A stretch of 52,465 nucleotides of DNA from Actinomycetota bacterium (GCA_021324355.1 JAJPJD010000019.1:1-52465), one strand, 5' to 3'; shown: positions 31,960 to 40,467, counted from the stretch's first letter. Numbers and translations are program-made. The notes: generated by a model not told the origin, from the letters alone.

Positions 31960-33018
31960 ATGAACGAGCCAGAACTCAGCGCGAGCGCGGTGACCATCCG
32001 CCACGGCGCCGATCAGGCCCTGGCCGACGCCGCCCTGCGCCGAGCCGAGATGGCACTGCTCGAGGAACGCCGGCAGCTCACCGATGCCGAGCTGCGGTCC
32101 CTCGCCCAGATCCCCGACGACCAGGTGGTTGCCCTGGCCGCGCTGGCCCACCGGGTCCGCCTGAGCTGGCGAGGACCGACCGTCGAGGTCGAGGGCATCC
32201 TGTCGGCCAAGACCGGCGGCTGCCCCGAAGACTGCCACTTCTGCTCCCAGTCGTCCCGGTTCGACAGCCCGGTCAAGGCGACCCCGTTCCTCTCCACCGC
32301 CGAGGTCCTCGACGCAGCCCGTGAGACGGCTGCGCTGGGGGCGAGCGAGTTTTGCATCGTGCTCGCGGTGCGCGGTCCGGACGACCGGACGCTGCGGCGG
32401 CTGTGCGAGCTGGTGCCGGTCGTCCGGGCCGAGACCGGCCTGAACGTGGCGGTCAGCGCCGGGATCCTGACCGACCGTCAAGCTGGTCAGCTGGCCGCCG
32501 CCGGTGTGCACCGCTACAACCACAACCTGGAGACGGCTCGGTCGTTCTTCGGCTCGGTGGTCACCACGCACACCTGGGAGGAGCGAGCCGAAACCTGCCG
32601 GCTGGTCAAGGCCCACGGCATGGAGCTGTGCTGCGGCGTGCTGCTCGGAATGGGCGAGACCGACGATCACCGGCTCGAGCTGCTCGCCCAGCTCCGAGCG
32701 TTGGCGCCCGACGAGGTGCCGGTCAACTTCCTCAACCCCCGTCCCGGCACCCCGTTGGGCGGCCGCCAACCAGTGCAGCCGTGGGAGGCCATCCGCTGGA
32801 TCGCGTTGTTCCGACTGGGGCTCCCCGGGGTCATCCTGCGCTACGCCGGCGGGCGGGAGATCACCCTGCGCGAGCTGCAAGCACTGGGGATGACCGCCGG
32901 AATCAATGCCCTCATCGTCGGCAACTACCTGACCACGCTCGGCCGCTCGCCAGCGGAGGACCTCCAGATGCTGGAGGACCTCCGGATGCCGATCGGTGCC
33001 CTCTCGGCCGCCATCTGA
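31960..33018 (+). CDS. bioB: Biotin synthase
   Basis: Radical SAM enzyme of 352 residues that inserts sulfur into dethiobiotin. The cluster motif is CPEDCHFCSQSSRF with Cys 88, 92 and 95. Further family signatures are VHRYNHNLETARSFF, NFLNPRPGTPLGG and GVILRYAGGREI, the last containing the Arg near the second (2Fe-2S) cluster. An open frame extends 17 codons upstream, but ATG 31960 fits the family and the nearby -10. No bioA, bioD or bioF is adjacent, so biotin synthesis is split in this genome or partly dependent on uptake. A small Cys-rich gene overlaps its 3' end. Confidence 0.95.
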   Translation: MNEPELSASAVTIRHGADQALADAALRRAEMALLEERRQLTDAELRSLAQIPDDQVVALAALAHRVRLSWRGPTVEVEGILSAKTGGCPEDCHFCSQSSRFDSPVKATPFLSTAEVLDAARETAALGASEFCIVLAVRGPDDRTLRRLCELVPVVRAETGLNVAVSAGILTDRQAGQLAAAGVHRYNHNLETARSFFGSVVTTHTWEERAETCRLVKAHGMELCCGVLLGMGETDDHRLELLAQLRALAPDEVPVNFLNPRPGTPLGGRQPVQPWEAIRWIALFRLGLPGVILRYAGGREITLRELQALGMTAGINALIVGNYLTTLGRSPAEDLQMLEDLRMPIGALSAAI

Positions 33019-33253
33019 CCCGGACCCCTCGGCCGACTTCTGCACCGGCTGCGGGCGCCCCAGCCGGGTGTGCAGCGGCTGCCGGGCCCCCCTCGACCCG
33101 CCGCGCTTCTGTCCGGCCTGCGGCCGGCGGCTGGCGGTGATCGTCACCCCTGCGTCGTGGCGAGCCCGTTGTCCTGCCCACGGATCCCTGGTGGAAGACA
33201 GCTGGAACCGGGGGGCCGACGGCGGTCCCGACCTGCCGGGCGACCAGCAATGA
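32996..33253 (+). CDS. bsaP: Small Cys-rich protein, probable biotin synthase auxiliary protein
   Basis: An 85-residue protein with seven cysteines, six in CxxC pairs: FCTGCGRP (16/19), VCSGCRAP (26/29) and FCPACGRR (39/42), plus RCPAHG (Cys 59, His 62). This suggests zinc or iron-sulfur binding. GTG 32996 lies inside bioB, so the genes overlap by 23 bases in different frames. In mycobacteria a small protein encoded next to bioB (BsaP) is needed for biotin synthase activity, and the pattern FCPACGRRLAVIV...SWRARCPAHG agrees with what I recall of that family. Position and cysteine pattern support the call; direct similarity could not be tested. Confidence 0.65.
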   Translation: MPSRPPSDPDPSADFCTGCGRPSRVCSGCRAPLDPPRFCPACGRRLAVIVTPASWRARCPAHGSLVEDSWNRGADGGPDLPGDQQ

Positions 33254-33268
33254 TGCGAGAATCCGGCG

Positions 33269-33745
33269 GTGGACGTGATCGGCGTGGTCGACACCATGTT
33301 CGCCCGCTACAACATGGGGGCTGAGGCCCTGGCCGAGCTGGCCGAGTGCCCGGGATATGGCGAGCGATTCACCACTGTCCGCCGCACCGTGCCCGGGTTC
33401 AAAGACCTGGCCGTGGCAGCCAAGCAGCTCATCGAACGCGACGGCTGCCGGATCGTGCTGGCCTTGGGCATGCCCGGTTCGGCCCCCATCGACAAGACCT
33501 GCGCGCACGAGGCCTCCCAGGGAATCATGCTCGCCCAGCTGCTGACCTCCACCCCGATCCTGGAGGTCTTCGTGCACGAGGACGAGGCCGACGACCCAGC
33601 CGTCCTGGCCACGGTGTTCCGGGAGCGCTGCCGCAAGCACGCTCGCAACGCCTACTGGATGCTCTACGAGCCCGAGCAGCTGATCGCTCGAGCCGGCCAG
33701 GGGATTCGCCAGGGCTTCGACGACGCCGGCCCGCTCGGGGCCTGA
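33269..33745 (+). CDS. ribC: Riboflavin synthase, archaeal type
   Basis: A 158-residue protein resembling archaeal riboflavin synthases, which share the lumazine synthase fold and are unrelated to bacterial RibE. Conserved stretches include VVDTMFARYNMGAEALAELA, RRTVPGFKDLAVAAKQLIER, ALGMPGSAPIDKTCAHEASQ, GIMLAQLL, EVFVHEDEADDP and LIARAGQGIRQGFDD. The enzyme dismutates two 6,7-dimethyl-8-ribityllumazines to riboflavin and the diaminopyrimidine. GTG 33269 begins 16 bases after the small Cys-rich gene, in the same direction. Finding this type in an actinobacterium suggests transfer from archaea or replacement of the usual enzyme. No other riboflavin gene is adjacent. Confidence 0.87.
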   Translation: MDVIGVVDTMFARYNMGAEALAELAECPGYGERFTTVRRTVPGFKDLAVAAKQLIERDGCRIVLALGMPGSAPIDKTCAHEASQGIMLAQLLTSTPILEVFVHEDEADDPAVLATVFRERCRKHARNAYWMLYEPEQLIARAGQGIRQGFDDAGPLGA

Positions 33746-33772
33746 GCAGGGCGCCAGCGACCTCGTCGCGAC

Positions 33773-35509
33773 GTGACCGTTCCCGAGGACCCTGGTCAGA
33801 CTCCGGCCGGCCCGGGCGACGCCGGCCGCACGCCACTCGGCCGGCCAGCGCCCGGTGCGGCCGGGCCCCGCCACGCCGCCCCCCGGGGCAGCCGCCGGGA
33901 GCGCCGCCGGGCCAGAGTCCGGGCCCGACGCCACTGGCGGCTCCGGCGGGGGTTGCTGGTGGCCGGGGTGGTGGTGGTGCTCCTCGCCGGAGCGGTCGGC
34001 GGCTACGCCTGGTACCTCGACGCCCAGGTCCGAAGGGTCGCGGTCCACCACCTCAAGCCCGCCCCGACCCGGGGCCCGGACCTCGGGACCGAGAACATCC
34101 TCATGGTCGGGTCGACCTCGCGCTGCGCGCTCAAAGTGCAGAACCCGGCCTTCGGCCTGTGCTCGCAAGGGGTCAACGGGGTCAACAGCGACGCCATCAT
34201 GATCCTGCACCTCAACCCGGCCAAGAAGCTGGTGAGCGTGCTCTCGATCCCCCGCGACCTGTTTGTCCCCAACGCCCGGGTCGAGGGGGCGAACAAGATT
34301 GACGCCGCCCTCTACGAGGGACCAAGCCAGCTGGTCGCGGCAATCGAGGAGGACTTCGGGATCCCGATCCAGCACTACGTGGAGCTCAACTTTGACACCT
34401 TCGCCAGCGTCGTCGACGCCCTGGGTGGCGTGAACATGTACTTCCCGATGCCGGTGTACGACGCCTACTCCGGCCTCAACGTGCAGACCCCCGGCTGCCT
34501 TCATCTCGACGGGTTCCAGGCGCTGCAGGTGGTCCGGGCCCGCCATCTGCAGTACAAGGGGCCGGGAGTCACCAGCACCGACCCGGCCGACTGGCCCCAG
34601 GAGACCGAGTCGGACCTGGCCCGGATCCGACGGGACCACGAGTTCCTCCGGGTGTTGGCAGCCGCGGTCGCCTCCAAGGGGCTCGGGAACCCCATCACCG
34701 ACGCCAACCTGGTCTCGAGCGTGGTCGGCGACCTCACGGTGGACAGCGGGTTCTCCGCCGCCCAGATGGTCAACCTGGTCCTCACCTACCACGGGGTCAA
34801 CCCGTTCGCCGCCCCCGAGGAGACCCTCCCGGTCATGGTGAGCGACATCAACCAGTATCTCTACAAGGGCGGCGCCTACGGCAACGTCGAGTTCCCCATC
34901 GAGCCACAAGACCAACAGGTCATCGACCAGTTCCTGGGAGTGGGACCTGGCATCGACACCATCGGCGGCGGCCCGCTCCCCGCGCCGGCCTCGGTCAGCG
35001 TGTCGATCCTCGATGGCTCCGGGACCTCCGAGGCCGGCGTGACCGCACAGCAGGGGTTGGCTGCCCTGGGCTTCAACGTGCTCGGAGTCTCCTCGGCGCC
35101 CCCGGTCGGGGCCCAAGCCGAGACGGTCGTCGAGTTCTCCCCCGACACCCCGGCCGAGGTGGCGGCGGCCGAAGCGGTGGCCTCCTCGCTCTCCGGCCAG
35201 GTGATCATGGCCCTGGCCCCTACTGCGCCCGGCTCGACCGGCGGCTTCTCCTCGGGCGCCCAGGTGACCGTCGTCACCGGCACCGACTTCAGCGTGAACC
35301 CGCCGGCGCCGCCGCCGACCACGACCACCACCGTGGCCCGCAGCCACCACCAGCGCGCCACGACCACGACCACCACGACGACCACCACCGTCGCACCGAC
35401 CACGACGACCACCACCGTCCCTGACTTTGCGCCACCGACCGCCCCGGTCCAGGCGCTCGCGCCGTGGGACCCGCGGTCGTGCACCGCGACCGGTGGCGAG
35501 GGTCCGTAA
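33773..35509 (+). CDS. LytR-CpsA-Psr family protein with LytR_C domain
   Basis: A 578-residue membrane-anchored LCP protein that would transfer lipid-linked glycan to the cell wall. An Arg-rich cytoplasmic tail is followed by a membrane helix (61-81). The LCP core shows NILMVGSTSR, NSDAIMILHLN, LSIPRDLFVPNARVEGANKI and a later LQVVRARHLQYKG with RIRRDHEFLRVLAAA. The usual Asp of 'GxDxR' and the Arg of 'RSDT' are replaced by Thr and Asn, and a Cys-bearing insert lies between them. A LytR_C domain (VSVSILDGSGTSEAG...) follows, then a Thr-rich tail encoded by a degenerate ACC/ACG run (about 35320-35425). GTG 33773 has no good ribosome site. Next to sortase and glycosyltransferase genes, an envelope role is likely. 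Confidence 0.88.
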   Translation: MTVPEDPGQTPAGPGDAGRTPLGRPAPGAAGPRHAAPRGSRRERRRARVRARRHWRLRRGLLVAGVVVVLLAGAVGGYAWYLDAQVRRVAVHHLKPAPTRGPDLGTENILMVGSTSRCALKVQNPAFGLCSQGVNGVNSDAIMILHLNPAKKLVSVLSIPRDLFVPNARVEGANKIDAALYEGPSQLVAAIEEDFGIPIQHYVELNFDTFASVVDALGGVNMYFPMPVYDAYSGLNVQTPGCLHLDGFQALQVVRARHLQYKGPGVTSTDPADWPQETESDLARIRRDHEFLRVLAAAVASKGLGNPITDANLVSSVVGDLTVDSGFSAAQMVNLVLTYHGVNPFAAPEETLPVMVSDINQYLYKGGAYGNVEFPIEPQDQQVIDQFLGVGPGIDTIGGGPLPAPASVSVSILDGSGTSEAGVTAQQGLAALGFNVLGVSSAPPVGAQAETVVEFSPDTPAEVAAAEAVASSLSGQVIMALAPTAPGSTGGFSSGAQVTVVTGTDFSVNPPAPPPTTTTTVARSHHQRATTTTTTTTTTVAPTTTTTTVPDFAPPTAPVQALAPWDPRSCTATGGEGP

Positions 35510-35570
35510 GCATTCCCCCCGAGCAGAACCCACGCCGCCCCGAGCCCACCCCGACGCCAACGGCGACCGT

Positions 35571-35576
35571 TACGAT
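35571..35576 (+). promoter_or_regulatory. -10 element TACGAT of the class E sortase gene
   Basis: TACGAT lies five bases before the GTG at 35582 and no ribosome site intervenes. It fits the leaderless pattern of this window, with the shortest spacing of the set. Confidence 0.35.
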
Positions 35577-35581
35577 GCGTC

Positions 35582-36475
35582 GTGTCCTGGAGCCACCTGG
35601 CCCGCTGGGCTGGCGGGCTGGCCGTCGCCAGCGGCGTCCTCGTGCTGTTGTTCGTGGCCTACGAACTGTGGGGCACCTCGATCACCACCCAGCTCCACCA
35701 GGACGCGCTCCGACGACAGTTCGACCATGAGCTCGCGGCGCGGACAACCCACCCAACCCGGCCGGCCAGCCCCGGTGCCAGTACCTCGGTCACCGCCCAA
35801 CCCCCGGACGGGCAACCGATCGGCACGCTCGACATCCCCGAGATCGGCGTCGACGACGTCGTCGTGCAGGGGACGACCTCGAGTGACCTCGAGCTCGGCC
35901 CGGGCCACTACCCCGGCACGCCGCTTCCGGGTCAACCGGGCAACGCGGCCATCGCCGGCCACCGCACGACCTACCTCCACCCGTTCTTCAACCTCGGCCA
36001 GCTGGTGCCGGGTGACCCGATCGTGGTCACCACCACCGCTGGGCGTTTCGTCTACGAGGTGACCTCGCTGCACACCGTCCAACCGACCGACCTGGCGGTC
36101 CTGGCACCGACTGCCGTCCCGACCTTGACCCTCACCACCTGCACCCCGCCGTACAGCGCGGCCCAGCGTCTGGTCGTGCAGGCCACACTGGTCAGTCCTG
36201 CGACGCCGACCGCGAGTCAAGGCACGGTCCCTCGTGCTCGGCGACCGCCACCCACCACGGCAGGACTGCGCCCCTCGAGCGTCGACCGGTCGATCTGGCC
36301 GGTGCTCGGATGGGGCGGGGCAGTCGCCGGCTGCACCGCCGTCTGGTGGCGCCTCGGGCGACGCCGTCGGTGGTTCATCAAGGCGCCCATCGCCGTTGTC
36401 GCCACCGTGGCGACGGCGGTCTTGCTGTTCGAGTTCTTCCAGTCGATCGCCGCCTGGCTGCCGACCAGCTTCTGA
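35582..36475 (+). CDS. srtE: Class E-type sortase
   Basis: Membrane transpeptidase of 297 residues. One N-terminal membrane helix (about 10-28), the sortase barrel, and two C-terminal helices (about 232-250 and 262-285). The catalytic triad is clear: His 127 in AIAGHRTTY, Cys 187 in LTLTTCTP and Arg 196 in SAAQRLVV. The two extra C-terminal helices and the GTLDIPEIGVDDVVVQGTT entry are like class E enzymes of actinobacteria, which cut LAxTG-type signals. The next gene encodes a surface protein with an AAVTG tail. GTG 35582 begins shortly after a TACGAT -10 element. Confidence 0.9.
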   Translation: MSWSHLARWAGGLAVASGVLVLLFVAYELWGTSITTQLHQDALRRQFDHELAARTTHPTRPASPGASTSVTAQPPDGQPIGTLDIPEIGVDDVVVQGTTSSDLELGPGHYPGTPLPGQPGNAAIAGHRTTYLHPFFNLGQLVPGDPIVVTTTAGRFVYEVTSLHTVQPTDLAVLAPTAVPTLTLTTCTPPYSAAQRLVVQATLVSPATPTASQGTVPRARRPPPTTAGLRPSSVDRSIWPVLGWGGAVAGCTAVWWRLGRRRRWFIKAPIAVVATVATAVLLFEFFQSIAAWLPTSF

Positions 36476-36641
36476 GACGCCGACGGACACCGCCGCGGCC
36501 GACTGCTGGCGGCAGCCACCACCACGGGTCGTGGCCATCTGGCCAGGTTCGATCACCGTCCGTCACCGCCGGTTCTGTCCGATGCATCGGCCCTGCGCAC
36601 CCGCTGAGCAGGGCACGCCCAAGACCGGGATCCGCGAATTC

Positions 36642-36662
36642 GGAGCCTCGGGCTCCTACCAT
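36642..36662 (+). promoter_or_regulatory. Promoter of the surface protein gene with inverted repeat
   Basis: TACCAT (36657-36662) looks like a -10 element about 60 bases before the ATG at 36723. Directly upstream is GGAGCC-TCG-GGCTCC (36642-36656), a perfect 6-base inverted repeat in the spacer, placed where a repressor would act. The remaining 36476-36641 shows nothing else. Confidence 0.35.
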
Positions 36663-36722
36663 CGTGGGTCGAACCGGTGCGCAGGGATGTCGCCACCGGG
36701 ACCAGGGAGACAGGAGACATCC

Positions 36723-37412
36723 ATGAGAAGGCTGAGATTGATCGGGCTCATGGTCGGGGCTGCGAGCGCGCTGAGCGTGGTCGGCGCCTCCCTGGCGCCG
36801 GGAACGGCCTTGGCCGCCGGCAGCGGGTACACACCGGGGGGCACCGGGCCAGGCGGCTCGGCGACCGGCCTGCCCGGCACGGTGATCTCGACCAGCACGA
36901 TCCAGCCCAGCGGGGGCTCGGGCTCGGGCACGATCGGGGGGTCCTCGATCACGGTCAACGTCCCGCCGGGAACCTTCCCGAACCCGGTCCAGCTGGTCTT
37001 GACCGACGCCAGCAGCTCGACCATCACGCCGTCAGGTGGCGGGAGCGTGGTCGTGGTCTTCGGCGTCGGCTTCTACGAGAACGGCACCAAGGTGACCGGG
37101 ACCTTCCCCCCGGTCACGGTGACGGTGACCTCGAGCTCGATCACCGCCGGCTCCACGGTGTACCTCATCGTGGGTGGACAACTGGTGGCGGCGAGCGGCG
37201 CATCGGTGACCAACGGCTCGGCGACCTTCACCATCACCAGCGACCCGACGGTCGAGATCGTTGCGGCCCCAGCCGCGACCACCAGCATCTCGGGTGCCAC
37301 TGCCGCCGTGACCGGTGAACCGTTCAGGTTCGAGGAGATCGCGGCCGCCAGCCTGGTCGCGCTGGGTGGCCTTGGGTTGCTCCTGGTCCGGCGGCGTCAC
37401 CGCGCCGCCTAG
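36723..37412 (+). CDS. Surface protein with C-terminal sorting signal, probable sortase substrate
   Basis: A 229-residue exported protein, family not recognised. Signal peptide 1-32 ends with TALAAGS. The mature part is Gly/Ser/Thr/Val-rich with two beta-type segments (SSITVNVPPGTFPNPVQLVL, about 75-94; VTVTVTSSSITAGSTVYLIV, about 131-150), resembling a ZU5 or Ig-like fold. The C-terminus has AAVTG (194-198), a hydrophobic helix (206-222) and a basic RRRHR tail, the layout of a cell-wall sorting signal. AAVTG differs from the class E consensus LAxTG only at the first position. ATG 36723 has AGGAG nearby. The sortase gene directly upstream is the obvious partner. Confidence 0.78.
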   Translation: MRRLRLIGLMVGAASALSVVGASLAPGTALAAGSGYTPGGTGPGGSATGLPGTVISTSTIQPSGGSGSGTIGGSSITVNVPPGTFPNPVQLVLTDASSSTITPSGGGSVVVVFGVGFYENGTKVTGTFPPVTVTVTSSSITAGSTVYLIVGGQLVAASGASVTNGSATFTITSDPTVEIVAAPAATTSISGATAAVTGEPFRFEEIAAASLVALGGLGLLLVRRRHRAA

Positions 37413-37416
37413 CAGG

Positions 37417-38349
37417 TTGGGGCGCCGCCCTCGGTCAAGCAGCTGGCGCCTGGTCATCAGCGCCGCGGCCGCAGTCGTCGCCGGGGGCGCGCTCCTCTCG
37501 GCCTGCACCAGTGGCGGCTCGTCGAGCGTCGCCCCGAACACAGGATCGCAGCACGCTCGGGGAACCAGACCGCTGGCCACCGTGGCCGGACCGGCCGGCC
37601 TCATCGCTGGTGGGCAGCCACAGCCCAACGGGTCCATGTGGGTCCTCGACCGGACCAACGGCGTCGCCAACATCCAGCAGGTCGACCTGGTCTCGGGCAA
37701 GGTAACCGAGATCGTGCCGGTCTCGGCCAACGCCGACTCGCTCTCCCAGTCCAGCTCCGGCATCCTGGGGGTCGGCATCGGCACCGGCACCGCCGGGGCG
37801 CTCGAACTGCGCAACGGCACCTCCGGCGCGTTGATCGCCACCGTCCCGGTGGGCGCCTCGGTCAAGGACGTCTTCGCTGGCGCTGATGGGTCCACGTTCT
37901 ACGTGCTGAACGGCAACGCCAGCTCGAGCAGCGTCACCCTGGTCAACACCACGACCCACCAACCATCGGTCTCGGTCCCGGTGCCCCTCGACACCATCGC
38001 CATCGCAGTCGACCCCTCGGGGGCCAATCTCTTCGCCCTGCAAGCCGCCGGCACAGTCGACCAGATCACCATCGGGACCGGCCAAGTGGCCGGGATCTTC
38101 ACCGTCGGGCGCCATCCGGTGGCGGTGGCAGTCGCCCCCCAAGGCGGCACGATCTACGTCCTCAAGCACGCCGGCCCCAGCGTCATGAACGTGGGTGTCA
38201 TCGACGTCAACACCGAGCGCCAACTCCGGGTCATCCCGGCTCCGTCCAACGCCGTCGACATCCAACTGGGCCTGGACGGGCGGAGCATCTACGACTTGGT
38301 CGGGACCACCTCGTACGGGAACATCCAGGTGTTCCCACTCCCCGGGTAG
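37417..38349 (+). CDS. Lipoprotein with beta-propeller (YVTN-like) repeats
   Basis: A 310-residue predicted lipoprotein: a basic start, a hydrophobic stretch ISAAAAVVAGGALLSAC and a lipobox LSAC. The rest consists of repeats such as MWVLDRTNGVANIQQVDLVS, VFAGADGSTFYVLNGNASSS, AIAVDPSGANLFALQAAGTV and VAVAPQGGTIYVLKHAG, typical of a YVTN/PQQ-like beta-propeller. TTG 37417 lies four bases after the surface protein gene's end; the frame is open further upstream and a GTG within that gene is possible, but TTG gives the cleanest signal peptide. Probably a binding or scaffold protein on the membrane's outer face. Function unknown. Confidence 0.75.
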   Translation: MGRRPRSSSWRLVISAAAAVVAGGALLSACTSGGSSSVAPNTGSQHARGTRPLATVAGPAGLIAGGQPQPNGSMWVLDRTNGVANIQQVDLVSGKVTEIVPVSANADSLSQSSSGILGVGIGTGTAGALELRNGTSGALIATVPVGASVKDVFAGADGSTFYVLNGNASSSSVTLVNTTTHQPSVSVPVPLDTIAIAVDPSGANLFALQAAGTVDQITIGTGQVAGIFTVGRHPVAVAVAPQGGTIYVLKHAGPSVMNVGVIDVNTERQLRVIPAPSNAVDIQLGLDGRSIYDLVGTTSYGNIQVFPLPG

Positions 38350-38361
38350 TCGCCGGGACCG

Positions 38362-40467
38362 ATGGCCCTCCTCGAGGCGCCGGTCGCCCCCGCACGGCTG
38401 CGCCCGATCGCCACCACCAGCGCTCCGCTGCGGCGGGCCAATCCGCTGAGCCCGGCCGGACGGGCGTGGTGGTCGGTCGCCGGCCTGACCGTGCTCATGT
38501 GGGGGTTTCGGCTGTTCGGCTACGTCGACATGTACCCAATGCTCTCGGTGGCGGCAGTGGTGCTCGCCCTGTGGGGGCTCGGCACGGTCGTGGCGGTCTG
38601 GCTCCCCCGCGCCGTCGACCCCCGAGTGGCGCGGGTCTTCGCCGGGGTCACCCTGCTCCTCGCGGTCGGCGGGTTCGTCCTGTGGAGCTACCTGCAGGTC
38701 GTCACCAGCCCCTCGTATGGGACCGACGAGATCGCCTTCGACCAGTACGCGGCCCAGCTGTTCCTGCACGGGGTGAACCCCTACACCCACTCGATGGCGC
38801 CGGCGTTCTCGCTCTTCCACGTCTCGCCCGATGGCTACACCTTCCACTTGGACGGCCGGCCGGTGACCTCGCTCTCCTACCCGGCGCTGTCCTTCCTCTT
38901 CTACGTGCCCCTGCTCGCCTTGGGCTGGTCGACCCAGATGGCGGTGGCGGTCAACGTGCTGGCGTGGGTGGTCGCGATGGTGCTGGCGTTCGTGCTCCTG
39001 CCCCGATGGCTCCGGCCGCTCGCCATCGTGGTCGGAAGCTTCTCGGTGTACATCGCCTACGCGGTCGGCGGGGTCACCGACGCCCTGTTCGTCCCTTTGG
39101 TCATCGGGGCCGTCTACCGCTGGGACCGCTTCGCGACCGAGCGCGGCCCGGCCGCCTGGCGCGGCCCGCTGCTGCTGGGCCTGGCCATGGCGGTGAAGCA
39201 GACCCCATGGCTGGTGGCCCCGTTCCTGGCGAGCGGGGTGGGGATCGAGGCCTACCACCTGGGCGGGGCCGGGCGGGCAGCCCGGACCCTGGCCCGCTAC
39301 GTGGGGCTGGCCGCCCTGGCCTTCGCCGCCCCGAACCTGCCGTTCGTGGTCATGGCCCCCCACGCCTGGTTGACCGGCATCCTCACCCCGATCGCCAGCC
39401 ACACGGTGCCGGCCGGCCAGGGCCTGGTCGGGCTGACCCTGTTCCTCGGCGCCGGCGGCGGGTCGCTCTTGACCTACACGATCGCCCTGGTGGTGGTCTT
39501 CGTCTCGTTGTGGGCCCTCTACCTCGTCACCTACCCGTCGCTCAAGGGGTGGGCGGTGGCCATCCCGGCCCTGGTGCTGTTCTTCTCGGCCCGATCCTTC
39601 GGCAGCTACCTGGTCACCTTGCTCCCGGCGGCGCTGGTCGGCGTGTACACGATCCGGGCCGGGTCGGTGAGCGCTGGCCACGGCCGGCCGGTCCAGCCCT
39701 GGCGCCACTGGCGGTGGCTGGCCGCCGGCGGCATCGTCCTGTCGGCCATCGGCATCGCCGCCATCTTCACCGCCACCGCCCCGCTGCGAGTCCAGATCAC
39801 CTCGGTGCGGACCACCGGCCAGCTGGCCACCGTGGTCCAAGTCGGGGTCCAGGTGACCAACGACACCGACCGCGCCCAACGGCCGGCGTTCACCCTGGAG
39901 AGCGGCGGCCAGATCACCGCGTTCTGGCTGGCCCGAGGAGGGCCGGCCACCCTTCTGCCCGGGAGCCAGGCCCACTACACGCTGCTCGCACCCAACTTCT
40001 TCGCCCAGCCCCCGATCACCGGCGGGTTCCAGGTGCTGGCCTTCACCTCGACCCCGGGCACCGTCTCGGTGAGCACCGCCTACCTGCCCACCACCTTGCA
40101 CCTCAGCCTGGAGCCCAGCGCGGTGAGCCGGATCGTCCCGATCGGCCAGCCGGTGGTCCTGCGAGCCGAGATCCTCGACCAGCTCGACCGGCCGGTCCGC
40201 CTGGCCGGCGAGCCGGTCTACCTGGGCCAGGTCATCTACGGCCAGCAGGGGTTGATCTTCGGCGAGGCCAAGATCAACCAGGGCCAGGTCGGCCAGACCC
40301 CGGTGGTCGCCTACACCAACGGCCAGGGGGTGGCCACCTTCACCATCCGGGGCACCCAGGCCTCGACCGACCCGGTCTACTTCGAGGCCAACCTGGTGAA
40401 CGCCCGCCAGTTCTACCCGTTCGGGTACTCCGAGATCGTCCCCATCCGTTTCGGTTCCGGCCAATGA
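38362..40467 (+). CDS. GT-C-type membrane glycosyltransferase (DUF2029/GT87-like) with C-terminal beta domain
   Basis: A 701-residue polytopic protein. About ten membrane helices occupy residues 35-470. The first large external loop has YGTDEIAFDQYAAQLFLHGV followed by NPYTHS, with an acidic pair and the 'GxNPY' pattern of polyprenyl-phosphate-dependent mannosyl- and glucosyltransferases such as PimE. The last 220 residues, after FTATAPLRVQITSVRTTGQ, are soluble and beta-rich (two Ig-like units), outside the membrane. ATG 38362 lies 12 bases after the lipoprotein gene, and the stop overlaps the next gene (ATGA). Acceptor could be a protein or an envelope glycan. Confidence 0.75.
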   Translation: MALLEAPVAPARLRPIATTSAPLRRANPLSPAGRAWWSVAGLTVLMWGFRLFGYVDMYPMLSVAAVVLALWGLGTVVAVWLPRAVDPRVARVFAGVTLLLAVGGFVLWSYLQVVTSPSYGTDEIAFDQYAAQLFLHGVNPYTHSMAPAFSLFHVSPDGYTFHLDGRPVTSLSYPALSFLFYVPLLALGWSTQMAVAVNVLAWVVAMVLAFVLLPRWLRPLAIVVGSFSVYIAYAVGGVTDALFVPLVIGAVYRWDRFATERGPAAWRGPLLLGLAMAVKQTPWLVAPFLASGVGIEAYHLGGAGRAARTLARYVGLAALAFAAPNLPFVVMAPHAWLTGILTPIASHTVPAGQGLVGLTLFLGAGGGSLLTYTIALVVVFVSLWALYLVTYPSLKGWAVAIPALVLFFSARSFGSYLVTLLPAALVGVYTIRAGSVSAGHGRPVQPWRHWRWLAAGGIVLSAIGIAAIFTATAPLRVQITSVRTTGQLATVVQVGVQVTNDTDRAQRPAFTLESGGQITAFWLARGGPATLLPGSQAHYTLLAPNFFAQPPITGGFQVLAFTSTPGTVSVSTAYLPTTLHLSLEPSAVSRIVPIGQPVVLRAEILDQLDRPVRLAGEPVYLGQVIYGQQGLIFGEAKINQGQVGQTPVVAYTNGQGVATFTIRGTQASTDPVYFEANLVNARQFYPFGYSEIVPIRFGSGQ

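Noticed and set aside
35320-35425. ACC/ACG trinucleotide run as a non-coding repeat
   Set aside because: It is in frame and encodes the Thr-rich tail of the LCP protein.
32912-35560. 882-codon open frame on the minus strand opposite the LCP gene and bsaP
   Set aside because: Composition is His/Gly/Asp/Arg repeats typical of antisense reading of GC-rich coding DNA; the plus-strand LCP, riboflavin synthase and bsaP genes explain the region.
37435-40464. 1009-codon open frame on the minus strand
   Set aside because: Mirror of the lipoprotein and GT-C genes; Gly/Asp/His/Gln-rich with no domain, and no ribosome site.
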